Positions 1 through 9,975 of a stretch of 64,000 bases of DNA are shown piece after piece. The stretch is taken from the NCBI GenBank assembly GCA_964059195.1, contig CAXKWD010000004.1:120314043-120378042 (forward strand), in the 5' to 3' direction. The stretch is from Ectobius pallidus. Taxonomy: Eukaryota > Arthropoda > Insecta > Blattodea > Ectobiidae. The notes below the pieces were generated by a model. The model had not been told where the DNA came from, ran no database searches, and saw only the letters and a list, made by a program, of their open reading frames with translations. Both the position numbers and the translations under genes were made by a program. How positions within the stretch are numbered: the stretch's first letter is position 1; the number at the start of each line of letters is the position of its first letter.

Positions 1-855
1 CACTAATAGTGTCAAGAATTACAGAATCATTCTACGACTATTTACTTCAAACTTTCTAAACCACACAAACGTACAAAACAAAATGCAATGATAGCGATAA
101 AGATGAACATTTTCATAGCTAGAGTTTCATGTATTTTTATTACATGTGAATCTAACAAGACCCTAATATAATATGGGGTTATGTACAGAGAGATTATTTT
201 TGCGATGTGCCGAGAACGCACGTCCGGCTGCCTGGAAGCATGTCGTCGTCCGGTATAGGCGCTCCAGCGGCACATCGGAAAAATAATGTTTCTGTATATT
301 CTAAATACAGTATATCAAATTGCTGAATGAATTTTTTTGGATATATATATTTTAATTATCATCAATGTATACATTATTAATATTCACAATCTCCTGATCT
401 ATTAGCGCACATATCTTTATTTTCAAATAATAATAATAATAATAATTGAATGTAATATGTCTGTAGGAAGCATGGCCGTCCGGAAGGGGGGAGGGTAGGG
501 CCGTTGCCCCCCTCTGGAAATTTCGTTTACACATAAATCTATAAACTAAATGATTATAATCAACTAATACAAAGTCAGGCTTAAGTTCCCGCCTAATATA
601 GTTTGAGATGTTTGGCCAAAAACGAGTTGTAACAGCTGTCTATCTTGTAGGAATAATTACTTCCCCAAAATTGAATTTCTTTCCAGCCAAACATTTGATT
701 GCAATGAAGGTAAAGCACTGGAAGTAGGCTATCGCATTTTATATGAATATTTAGTAGGCCTACCTGTGAAATTGTAAGGGGTAAAAAAAAGTAATGTGAG
801 TGTAATACATCACATTTTTTCTTTGTATTCATAGCCATAAGTCCAGCTACATTCG
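1..855. other. Intergenic, with small inverted repeat and a G-rich repeat scrap
   Basis: I see no supportable gene here. The 77-codon minus-strand frame over 42-275 lies across an inverted repeat and has no recognisable domain. Around 470-520 the sequence runs from a GGCCGTCCGG motif through a G-rich stretch to a C-rich stretch. This resembles the terminal region of some hAT-type transposons, but it is too short to assign. Confidence 0.5.
184..296. repeat. Short hairpin-forming inverted repeat (MITE-like)
   Basis: Arms at about 184-212 and 268-296 are reverse complements over roughly 29 bp with a few mismatches. The inner 20 bp (193-212 against 268-287) differ at one base and share the core CGATGTGCCG. 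The 55-bp spacer is relatively GC-rich. It could be a tiny terminal-inverted-repeat element or just a folded fragment. No clear target duplication was found. Confidence 0.45.
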
Positions 856-859
856 AGGA

Positions 860-1279
860 TGTGAATGAGGAATTACGCCTTGTTGTGGCGTGCGGGCCCA
901 GTAACCTCTGGGAACTGCAGAGCTATGCCGGCGGGAACTTCGGTTCCTGGTAGGGCCACCCAAGCCGGATAGGTCTGTCAGTGAGAGGTGAAGCTAAGAA
1001 TACCCCACAACGAAAGAAGATCCAACGGCCTAGGGCGGAAGAGATTCGACGGTAGGGGTGCGTCTGTTCTGCAAGTTAGCAGCGGCACCCGCCAACGTCT
1101 GTATCCCAGTGGGGCGGCTGGCGAACCGCAGAGGTACCCCCACAGGGGACACGGGATCTGGCAATCCTGCGGTCCCGAAGCCAAACATCAAGCACTACCA
1201 GCTCTAGTTGATAGTTCGGGAAGTAGCGGCCCCGATGTTTGCTGAGCTATTCCGTTACTGGGGTTTGCTGCTCCAGTAA
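860..1279 (+). promoter_or_regulatory. LINE 5' leader (GC-rich untranslated region)
   Basis: This is a GC-rich island in AT-rich surroundings, with short motifs such as GGGCCACCCAAGCCGG near 954-969. It precedes the open frame, which begins after a TAA at 1277-1279. In R2-group elements this region carries processing or translation signals; no promoter motif could be confirmed here. The short frames on both strands in this stretch have no recognisable domain. Confidence 0.55.
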
Positions 1280-2311
1280 TGTGTATCAATTGCACCGAAA
1301 ACAAGTAGTAAGTGCCAGGGCGGGCCGGAGCAGCAGGATCCGGGTCGGAACCGCCATGTTTTACCTGCAAACGACCAAGGCAATGAACAAGGACAATGTA
1401 ATGGACTTGAAAACAGTATCGGGCAACCACAACAACTCCCTCAGCCCAACCAGGATGCTGTAGTTGTTGAAGATGATCTTCAACCCTCTACATCCCTCCG
1501 TGGCAGACAGCGTACATCATGGTCACAAGAAATGAATGAATTTATTGTATGCTGTTACTATAGACTAACCAAGCTGGAAACCTACCCAGAACCTTTTGTA
1601 AAAGATCTTCACCGATTAGTTACGGATAAATTTCCGCAACTTAGGAGCAAAACGGTGCAAAACATAATAGATCAACGGAGATCAATCTTCCGAAATAAAA
1701 GATTACCATTTGATAAGATCAAACAAATAAAGGATGAAGTAGCACTGGAATTAGGTATTGTACCAGAACATGTAGAAGAACCTCAAGAAGAACAAGTGCC
1801 TACACCAACAACTGTCATTGAAAATGATCCCATACAAGAAGATTTCGATGCCATATACATGCAATATGAAGGAATGGACCCTATTGCTAGACCTCGACTC
1901 CCGAAGCTCAAAATAAACAGTAGCACAGAAGACGTAGTGACTGCTGTTAATGATATTATCAAAAGGCGACTTAAAGAAGAGCTGTCACTCATGGAGTTGC
2001 ACACACTGGTATATGTGGGGGCTACAACCATATTGTCAAGGCATGGGCAGCAACTTAAGCCACTTCCCATCAGCACAAAGAAGAAGCAGGGAACAACACC
2101 GCCATGGGAGAGAAGATTAAATAATAAAATTGAGGCTTTACGAAAAGAAATAAGTATATTGACACACAACTCTAGACCCAATCCTAGTCATAGAGTAACG
2201 AGATTGGCGGATAAGATTGTCCAGAAGTACCGCAACGTTGACAATCCTACAGAGACTGAAGTCAGGGATTTCTTAAAACAAAAGTTAAGTGCGTTTGCAC
2301 TAAGACTTTAG
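1280..2311 (+). pseudogene. LINE polyprotein, N-terminal part, ended by an in-frame amber codon
   Basis: The frame is open from 1280, with the first ATG at 1532. The reading frame before that ATG is already coding-like (Gln/Asn/Pro-rich, then a basic segment ending SWSQEMNEF), so translation may start upstream at a non-AUG codon or the true start has been lost. Residues 1-70 from the ATG form a basic helical segment (KTVQNIIDQRRSIFRNK), as seen in N-termini of R2-group proteins, where this region binds nucleic acid. A second basic helical segment follows (LNNKIEALRKEIS). TAG at 2309-2311 is the only stop between this segment and the reverse transcriptase, which continues in the same frame to 3847. 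The stop is most likely a decay mutation. Confidence 0.75.
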
Positions 2312-3847
2312 AGATATAAAAAAAGTAACAAGCGAAGAGAGGATAATCATCAATTTACTAGTAGTGAAAAGGCTTTTTACAAGCAGCTACAAACAAAAGC
2401 TTCAATTAATGAAGTAGAGAATCCTCCAGAACTTCAACAAGTTAAAACTTACTGGGAAAGTATCTGGAGTGTACCGGTTGAATATAAGCATAAGAAGTGG
2501 CTTGATGAAGAGAAGAACAAGTTACGTGACTTACAAACTATGCAAAAGTTGGAATTTACATCAAAAGAACTTGAGAAAGCCATAGGAAAAACCCATAATT
2601 GGAAATCCCCTGGACCAGATAAAATACAAAATTATTGGTTCAAGAAATTCACGTCCATCTACGAAGAACTAACCAAGCGACTCATGGAAATAATACACGA
2701 ACCAGATACGATGCCATTATTTATGACATGTGGGATAACTTATCTGTTGCCAAAAGCACGAAATCCATCCCCAGATCCTGCACAGTATAGACCCATTACT
2801 TGCTTACCAACAATATATAAAATATTAACCTCAGTAATAACATCCAAAATATATGGCCATCTTGAGAAGAATCAGTTGTTGGATGAGGAACAAAAAGGTT
2901 GCAGGAAAGGATCCCGGGGAAGCAAAGAACAGCTGGTTATTGATTCTGTCATTACAAATCATGTGAAAAAGACCAAAGGGCCCCTTCACACTGCTTATAT
3001 TGACTATCGGAAAGCTTTCGACAGTGTACCACATAGTTGGCTAATGGAAGTCCTCCAGATATATAAAGTAGATGGACAAGTCATAGAATTCCTTAGACAT
3101 GCAATGAAAAACTGGAAAACCATGCTAACTATTAACACAAAAATGGGAAGTTCTAAAGTGGGCGACATCAAAATAAAACGTGGTATTTTCCAGGGTGATG
3201 CGTTTAGCCCTTTGTGGTTCTGTCTTGCCATCAAACCACTAACGTCGATATTAAATAACTTAAAGAAGGGATATACTTTAGGAGGGTTTAATATAACACA
3301 CTTGTGGTACATGGATGATCTGAAGCTGTTTTCCAATAGTGGACAAAGTTTGCAGAAAGCTTTGAAGACAGTGGGTGATTTCAGTTCTGACATTGGAATG
3401 CGATTTGGCCTAGATAAATGTAAGACCAGTAGTATGGTTAAAGGGAAGTGGTATAGAAACGACGGTTACCACATTGCACACCAGGGGCAGATAGTTGGAA
3501 TGGAGAAATACGATACATACACTTACTTGGGATACCAACAAGCTCAAGGCATAGCGTACCAAGAATGCAAGGAACAAGTCACTAAAATATACCTAACACG
3601 GTTGAAGTCCATTTTAAAGACAGAACTCACAGCAAGGAATACGGCGAAGGCAGTTAATACTTATGCTGTACCAGTAATAGAATACAGCTTTGGTGTATTG
3701 GCATGGACAGCAACTGAGTTGAAAGCATTGGACATCAAGACCAGGAAGGAATTTATGAAGCACAGAGCACATCACCCCCATAGCTCAATTGAACGTTTTC
3801 ACCTGCCAAGAAAACTTGGGGGCAGAGGAATAGCCAGCTTCCCCTGA
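2312..3847 (+). pseudogene. LINE reverse transcriptase domain
   Basis: Same frame as the N-terminal part; the first ATG is at 2540 (435 codons from there). Canonical non-LTR RT blocks are visible: WKSPGPDKIQ (residues 21-30), QYRPITCLPTIYKILT, motif A AYIDYRKAFDS (152-162, Asp155), motif B RGIFQGDAFSP (214-224), motif C LWYMDD (255-260, catalytic Asp259 and Asp260), then FGLDKCKTS and YTYLGY. The enzyme copies the element RNA into DNA at a nicked target. Catalytic residues are all present, so this domain looks intact even though the gene is not. TGA plus TAG at 3845-3850 truncate it, and the homologous reading continues in another frame. Confidence 0.9.
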
Positions 3848-4815
3848 TAGACACGCCAAAAAAATAAGCAACCTGCGGAAATATTTCTATGAGAAAGCAG
3901 ACTGTAGCAGATTACATGAGATGGTAGTGGAAAATGATAACAAATTAACTCCATTGAAGCTGAGTGATAGAAATTATGAACCCGGAGGGAATGTAGCGTC
4001 ATCAGATAAACTAATAAACCAGTGGAGATCAAAATGCCTAAGTTACATGGGAAGTATAGGGCTTGCATAGAGCAACCACACATAGATACTGAAGCATCGC
4101 AAAAGTGGTTAATGAGTGGAAACTTATTCAAGGAAACGGAAGGTTTTGTAGCAGCCATACAAGATCAAGTAATACCAACGCGCAGCTACCAAAAGAGAAT
4201 CATGAAGCAAGCGGTAGAAAACATCATCTGTCGTATGTGTGGGAAAGCAGAAGAATCTATAAGTCATATAATATCTGGATGTGAGGTGATGGCACACAAG
4301 CAATACCTTGATCGTCATAATAAGGTAGCCAATATTATTCACCAAGAACTGAAAAACATGTTCTTTGAAAAGGAACCTACAGTGCCCTGTTATAAATATG
4401 TTCCTTCTCCTGTATGTGAGGATCAGAGGGCGAAATTGTACTGGAATAGGAAGATCATCACAGATAAGACCAAACAAAATAATATTCCAGATATTGTGCT
4501 TTTCTTGAAGGAAGAAAAACTCACCTACATCATCGACATTGCGGTTCCGCTAGCAGCCAATGTAGAAAAAGTTTATGGGGAAAAAATAAAAAATACTTAC
4601 CATTTGCTGATGAGATCAAGGCTATGTGGCATATGGACACTGTACAGATTGTGCCTATTGTGCTGGGATGTACTGGTGAGATTCCCTTCAAGCTTCAAGA
4701 CAGTTTAAAGCGATTAAAATTACAGAAATATTTGTACTTATCTATGCAGCGTGCGGTAATCCTAGAAACGTGTAACATCGTCAGAAGAGTTCTTGGGGAA
4801 AAAGTGGACCAGTAG
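3848..4815 (+). pseudogene. LINE C-terminal region: CCHC finger and restriction-like endonuclease
   Basis: Coding similarity continues after the RT but hops frames: one frame over about 3840-4020, another over 4022-4610, a third over 4624-4815. Landmarks are TEGFVAAIQDQVIPTR, the finger CRMCGKAEESISHIISGC (C-X2-C-X8-H-X4-C, 4229-4282) and the endonuclease signature from PDIVLF to IIDIAVP (PD at 4487-4492, Asp at 4535-4537). A conserved tail follows, containing VQIVPIVLGCTGEIP and AVILETCNIVRRVLG. In R2-type elements the finger helps position the protein on DNA and the PD-D/EXK endonuclease nicks the target to prime reverse transcription. The frame changes (near 3845, about 4030 and about 4610) show long inactivity. 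Confidence 0.85.
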
Positions 4816-5639
4816 AAGTTGTGTACAACAGGACAATTGTTGTTACTATATACATTTACAGTGTACTTACCTGCGTGTAAAGCTGTATGTACATAAATAT
4901 ATACCTGTTTAGTTAAAGAGAGAATCGTCGTTGCCGGTGAAAAACCTCCTATGTGCAAAAAATGAAATTTTACAGGAAGGATAAAAAACTGTTTTCAACA
5001 GAGGTAGTTGGATTTTTTAGATATTTTTTGAAACAATGTTCTCTAAAGTATAATTACATATAAATTTATAAAACTTCTTTGATGTAATTGTGTATTATTT
5101 GAATAGTGTTGATTTTTTATTATTTTTCATGCACATAGGAGATTTTTCCCTTCCACGAAAGTGACACATAGGAGATTTTGTTCCATGAAATGTTAACAAG
5201 TCTGATATTAAAACATGTTTATTCCGCAGAACAATTTAATGAAGAATTAGGCTAACTTATACATTAAAATAAACTTTATTTATTTAATCGTTACTTTTAT
5301 TCCGTCCTCAAACAATGTCTCAAAGCATTGTCAATAACAAGATCACAAAATATATGATCACATCTTCCAGATTAACACTTTTCAACTTTTTCTTTATCTG
5401 GTTTCACCCTAAAATTGTCTTAAAAAGCATGATGATCACGCTCTATAACTAGTTTTAACGCTTGAAAATTATTAAATTGGAATTATAACTATACGAAGCA
5501 ACTTCCTTAATGCTATCAGCTTTTTCCTATATTAAAGTCTTCTGTGTAAAATAAATAAATGGATAAATATTAATTTAATAATAATAAAATAATAGTAACC
5601 AGGAATTTGTAGCACTAGCATTAACAGTGATAGTAGTAG

Positions 5640-5812
5640 ACCCGAAGGGAAAAGACCACGTGGAGGACCTAGACGTAGGTGAGAGGACAATATTAAGATG
5701 GATTTGGGGAAGTAGGATTTGCGAGGGATGACTGGATGGAGTTAGCACAGAACAGGGTTGAATGGTGGGCTCAGGTAAGCGAGGCAATGAACCTTCAGGT
5801 TCCATAAAATAG
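5640..5812 (+). pseudogene. C-terminal scrap of a LINE ORF2
   Basis: Frame-shifting translation gives RPRGGPRRR, then EDNIKMDL, then a MNLQVP-like end. This is the typical extreme C-terminus of an arthropod LINE endonuclease/RT protein, but it is interrupted by stops (a TGA where Trp is expected) and frame changes. Only about 55 codons survive. The clade cannot be fixed from this tail alone. Confidence 0.55.
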
Positions 5813-6160
5813 ATATTATTCATTTAGCTTGCTGAGGAATTGTCTATTGCCATTGAGTAAGTAAGTAAGTAACTAAGTAAGTAGTAGTAATAACATTAAC
5901 AATAATAGTAATAGTGGTACTAGTATTAGCAGTAGTAAAATTTGCTAGAAAAGGAGCATTAATTTGGTTAAAATGTTAACTCTGCATGCCTGCTATATGA
6001 TAAATTAGTTCTTCATTATTGATAGTTATTGGTTCAGAACTATATGAAGGAACTTCTTCATTAATAATGAAGTTTCTTGTGTAAAATAAAATAAATTGAA
6101 TGACGTTAGTTAATGATGAAGGTAATAATAATAGTAATAGTAATAATAATATTAATAATA
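5813..6160. repeat. Degenerate simple repeats (GTAA)n and (TAA)n
   Basis: Runs of GTAAGTAAGTAA near 5857-5885, TAGTAG/AATAAT tracts near 5885-5935 and more TAA-type repeats at 6121-6160. No coding signal. Confidence 0.8.
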
Positions 6161-7075
6161 ATAGCTATACATATCTTATTTAGAATCCAGAAAACTATTC
6201 ATAATGAAAACAAGAAACTTGGAGAAATTTGATTGAATTATTTAAATTATGTTATAATAATTTTCTTACCATTGTCCTGTTAATCAGCTGAAGAATCTTG
6301 CAATAGGGCCAATTGTGCTAATTTTTTTATTTTTTACCACTGTAGCATCACGGAAAAACACATCCACAACCTATAAAGTCAACCCGGTCACTACTTTGAG
6401 TTTGTCTCTAGTCTTCACTTAAAAAAATTTGTGGCTCTATGGTCAGAGGAATTTTTCAACACATTGAAGGTCAAGAACCAGCAAAAAATATCGAAACAAA
6501 GTAATAAAGAGGGGGGGTGACAAACCGCATTCCTTGGCTATTCATAAACCCCTCTGAAGCCCATAATACGTCAAATGTATCTTGTCAACCAGACTAATAT
6601 ACATTTACTTCAGGAAATAAATTTACAAATTGAAATTTACATTATATACAGTAAAACACATAGACAGCGAATCACAAAGGCTATGCATGTAAATATTTAT
6701 TAATATTTGTGAATTATAAGTTAATGAATATTGTAATAAATCTATCGTGTGCATGTAAGCGTAATCATACCAAACCTCTTATGTGCATAGTTTAACACAT
6801 GACAGATGGCTATTTCACGGCAGTCTGGCAAAAATGCATCGGTACCAAACCTCTCATGTGTATATTTGAGCACATAGGATATTTTTCACGGCAGCAGAAC
6901 TGCACTGACACATAGGAGGTATGATATTTTCGTAAATAACATTTTCTGTGGTAGAGATACACATAAGAGCTTTTGTCACAACATGCAGAGTGATCTAAGC
7001 TTTCCAGCAGAATCAAAACCTCATTTTGCTCCATGGCGACACATAGGAGGTTTTTCACCGGCAACGACGGTAAAG

Positions 7076-7076
<1 letters not shown>

Positions 7077-7116
<40 letters not shown>

Positions 7117-7206
7117 GTAATAGTAGTAGTAATAATAGTAATAATAATAATAATGAACATTATAATAATAGTAAAAATAATAATAATGAGAATGATGGTA
7201 ATAATT

Positions 7207-7253
<47 letters not shown>

Positions 7254-7256
7254 GTT
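7077..7256. repeat. (ATA)n / (TAA)n microsatellite, interrupted
   Basis: Uninterrupted ATA tracts at 7079-7115 and 7210-7252 are separated by imperfect repeats. The long Ile- and Tyr-rich frames on both strands here are artefacts of the trinucleotide repeat. Confidence 0.95.
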
Positions 7257-8360
7257 GTTGTAGAAGTAGTAGCATAGTGATGGTGGTGGCAGCAATTTCT
7301 TCAGTTGCCTCCCCTTGCCATGGTAGGAAGATACTGTTTTTATTTGGTTATTGATTTTTTGACGCGGTATTTAAAATTAGTCTGATCACGTTAAGGTATA
7401 CCTGCTATCCAGTGCAAATAAATTGCCCAGAATAGCGTTATAATTTATTTTTAAAAAGTATTTGATTTTCTTTGGTCTTTTGAGGACTTGTTCTCAACCT
7501 TTGTACTCTGACCGGGACTTCAGCTAGAAGCAGTCTGCATATATTTAATTTGATTTTTACCCCATTTTTTAAGTACCGGTACTTTTATTTTATTTATTTT
7601 TATTAAAAAGGCTACTTCATCAGTTCAATATTTTGTTGTCATTATCTCTCAACGAAAAAATTAAGTTGTTTCTCTCCAAAACATTTATTTTTTTGGCTTA
7701 CTGGATTAATAATATAATATTATGTTGTGGAATTTTTACCTCTTAATCGTAAACATTGTTGTATTATTTTTAGCCTGTACAGTACATACGAAGCAAGTTG
7801 GCACAAGTCCGAAAGTCTCGAATCTAAGTAGTGGTCAAACCAGTTGAGGTTTTAATTATTTATAATATCATTCCGCTCAAATATGTCATAAATTCTTTCC
7901 GTTTTCTACAAAAATATATCCTGTGTACTTCACTTACCTAACTTCCTTTACCCTTTGCATGTGTTATACAATTTTTAACTTCAAATTCCTATACGGAGAT
8001 CGTTTTGCCCAGAATGCATATTCAATTGTTTTAAACTGGTTCAAAAACCATGTATTGTTTGCCAAGCAAACCTTAAAGCCTAATTTCATGAGAACTGTGG
8101 CTGAATTACTTGGCCTACTATTCCTAAAAGTGTTTTAGCGAAAGAAGGCTTCAAATAAAAGTCTCAGCTCGTGGTATAAGCGCCTCGTGTACTGTACAAC
8201 ATTTTAAAGAGAATCGCAAGAACTGTTTCCGAACAATCAAGATAAATGAATGTGACAAGCTAGTAAAATGAAAAGAAAATCGTCACTGATGTTCGTGTCA
8301 CATACCGATGATATATATCACAATTTTAAAAGTTTTTATATTATTTTTTCTTCTGGAACT
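7257..8360. other. Intergenic stretch, nothing recognised
   Basis: AT-rich DNA with one 71-codon plus-strand frame (7923-8138) that has no recognisable motif or family. No repeat ends or RNA gene detected by eye. Confidence 0.5.
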
Positions 8361-8363
8361 TTT

Positions 8364-8452
8364 CTGCTTACAGACACACATTTACACATACATAATACAG
8401 AATAATTTTCTGCTTACAGACACACATTTACACATACTTAATACATAGACTA
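8364..8452 (+). repeat. Tandem duplication of a ~45-bp segment
   Basis: The segment beginning TTCTGCTTACAGACACACAT occurs at about 8364 and again at about 8408, nearly identical, followed by TACATA-rich sequence. It lies just left of the LTR element insertion. Confidence 0.7.
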
Positions 8453-8594
8453 TATACATAATACATAGGTTACATACATACATCAAATAAATTGACTTTT
8501 CTGACAAAAGTCCAGGGTACTTCACCTCACAAACATTAAATACAACAAATTAACCATTCCCAAAATTAACAAACCATCAATCAGTCCAAACAAC

Positions 8595-9414
8595 TGAAAC
8601 CGTTTCTTGTTTCACTTTAGTTTTGGTATTTACATACCTGTGACTTCTTGATGTTTTCTTGTGGGTGCTGATCCAGGCTTCTCATGTCGGTAGTTGCACA
8701 GACTCGGGAATCAGAGGGATGAACTGTTCTAATATGATTAATGACTTTCACTGATCAGAGATAATGGAGTTTTATTTTTAAGAGAGAATAATTTTGACTT
8801 GTTACACACGCTATTATAAAAGACAAATATAAATCTATGATCTATTTTCACCATAGTGTTAACTTCTGAATAATGTAAGATCTACACATCGAGCACTGAG
8901 CACCAACTTCTGACCATATCGAGTGCTGTATCACTACTCTCTACCAAATCAAATTTAAGATAAATCCTGAAAAGTACATAAGCCTCCTCCCCACGGCACA
9001 ATATCCAATAGGAATAATATTCTATCATATCTGGATTCTGATTGGTTGCTTTAATTATTCTGCAATCTTATGCTTAAGGAATACTCCATTAAAAGGTTTC
9101 TATTTTATGGTATAGTACTTGGCAATTAATATGATCTGTATATATTATTCTTTAATCTAGAGTAGCTATGATTTCAAAGATTGTATTCATATAGTTTATT
9201 TCTCTCAATCCGATGGGCTAGCCTTTTAAGTGGTGAACTTTCACAGCTTCCTTAAGTGGTTCCACTTGAGAGTTAATGTACATACACCATGACTCTTTTA
9301 CTCCTCAGTTGGATACGAAACAAAATATAGTTAATTTTAACACGTCTACCTACTTAATCTAATTACTTATTATAATCTGTGATTTCCTAAAGTCCACTGC
9401 TAATAACTCTCTCA
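8595..9414 (-). repeat. 3' LTR of the Ty3/Gypsy element
   Basis: 820 bp, bounded by TG (8595) and CA (9414) on the plus strand. It is the 3' LTR because the genes read on the minus strand. It differs from the other LTR at one visible base. I did not see a strong polypurine tract next to it; the adjacent minus-strand sequence GGAAGTTTGGCATA is only partly purine. Confidence 0.95.
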
Positions 9415-9975
9415 TATGCCAAACTTCCATATTGAAATTTCTTGAATGAATTTAAGACAATTTCACACATGTAAGTTTATGTCCTCAATGTAAGCTTAGT
9501 GCTCAAGTCTACTCATTTTGTTTTGAGAATTTCTAATGTTATAGTTACATTCCTTCTAAAGAACATTTCTTATCTGAAAATTATTTTCTCTACAAGCAGT
9601 TATCATAATGTTACCCATACTTCCATCCACTCATTATTTCATGCAAACATTCATATCCTATCAACATTTAAAGTACCAAATTGTCTTTATCTTTATCTTT
9701 CTTGTCCTGAGTTCATCTCTCACTGTCATTCATTTATTTTTACACATTTTATTAGTATTTTTTTTTTTTTTTTTTCACTTCAGTCTACACCACAGTGCTT
9801 ATCGATTTCATTGCATTATGCTATTCACATGCAATCATCTTTTCATCCCATACTCATTCTTTACAATTTTCTTACAGAGTTTTATATTTACCTTTCCAAT
9901 TATCTCACCTAGTGTTCATCTCAGCATAACAGTAGTACATTTTTATTGTACCTTTACAACATTTTACTGGTATCA
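9415..9975. other. Pol-to-3'LTR spacer of the Ty3 element
   Basis: About 560 bp between the pol stop and the 3' LTR. It is T-rich on the plus strand, including a run of about 18 T near 9759-9776. There is no minus-strand frame of env size, so this element is envelope-free. The plus-strand frames at 9499-10054 are low-complexity shadows. Confidence 0.75.

Larger units (their letters stand above)
856..4925 (+). mobile_element. R2/R4-group non-LTR retrotransposon (LINE), decayed copy
   Basis: A roughly 4.1-kb LINE. In order it has a GC-rich 5' leader (about 860-1280), an N-terminal region, a reverse transcriptase with YMDD, a CCHC finger (4229-4282), a restriction-like endonuclease motif PD-X14-D (4487-4537) and a 3' UTR after a stop at 4813-4815. 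The order RT, CCHC, endonuclease and the absence of an APE endonuclease define the R2/R4/Dong/NeSL/Hero group. The copy is dead: stops at 2309 and 3845-3850 and later frame changes break the single long frame. The 5' limit is an estimate from the base-composition change. The 3' limit is set where an apparent TIR element begins at 4926. Confidence 0.85.
4926..7069. mobile_element. Candidate TIR element with perfect 30-bp inverted ends
   Basis: The 30-bp string at 4926-4955 (starting CGTCGTTGCCGGTG) recurs as an exact reverse complement at 7040-7069. Inside each end, a motif close to CACATAGGAG recurs in both orientations: 5132, 5165, 6775, 6850, 6871, 6909, 6960. This resembles the subterminal transposase-binding repeats of DNA transposons. 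There is no transposase frame, so it would be non-autonomous. Flanks share AAAG/GAAT-like sequence but no clean target duplication. It also contains LINE debris at 5640-5812. The right end abuts a long (ATA)n tract. Superfamily unknown. Confidence 0.5.

Noticed and set aside
6810..7295. Ile- and Tyr-rich frames on both strands as proteins
   Set aside because: They are translations of the TAA microsatellite plus the flanking candidate TIR-element end.
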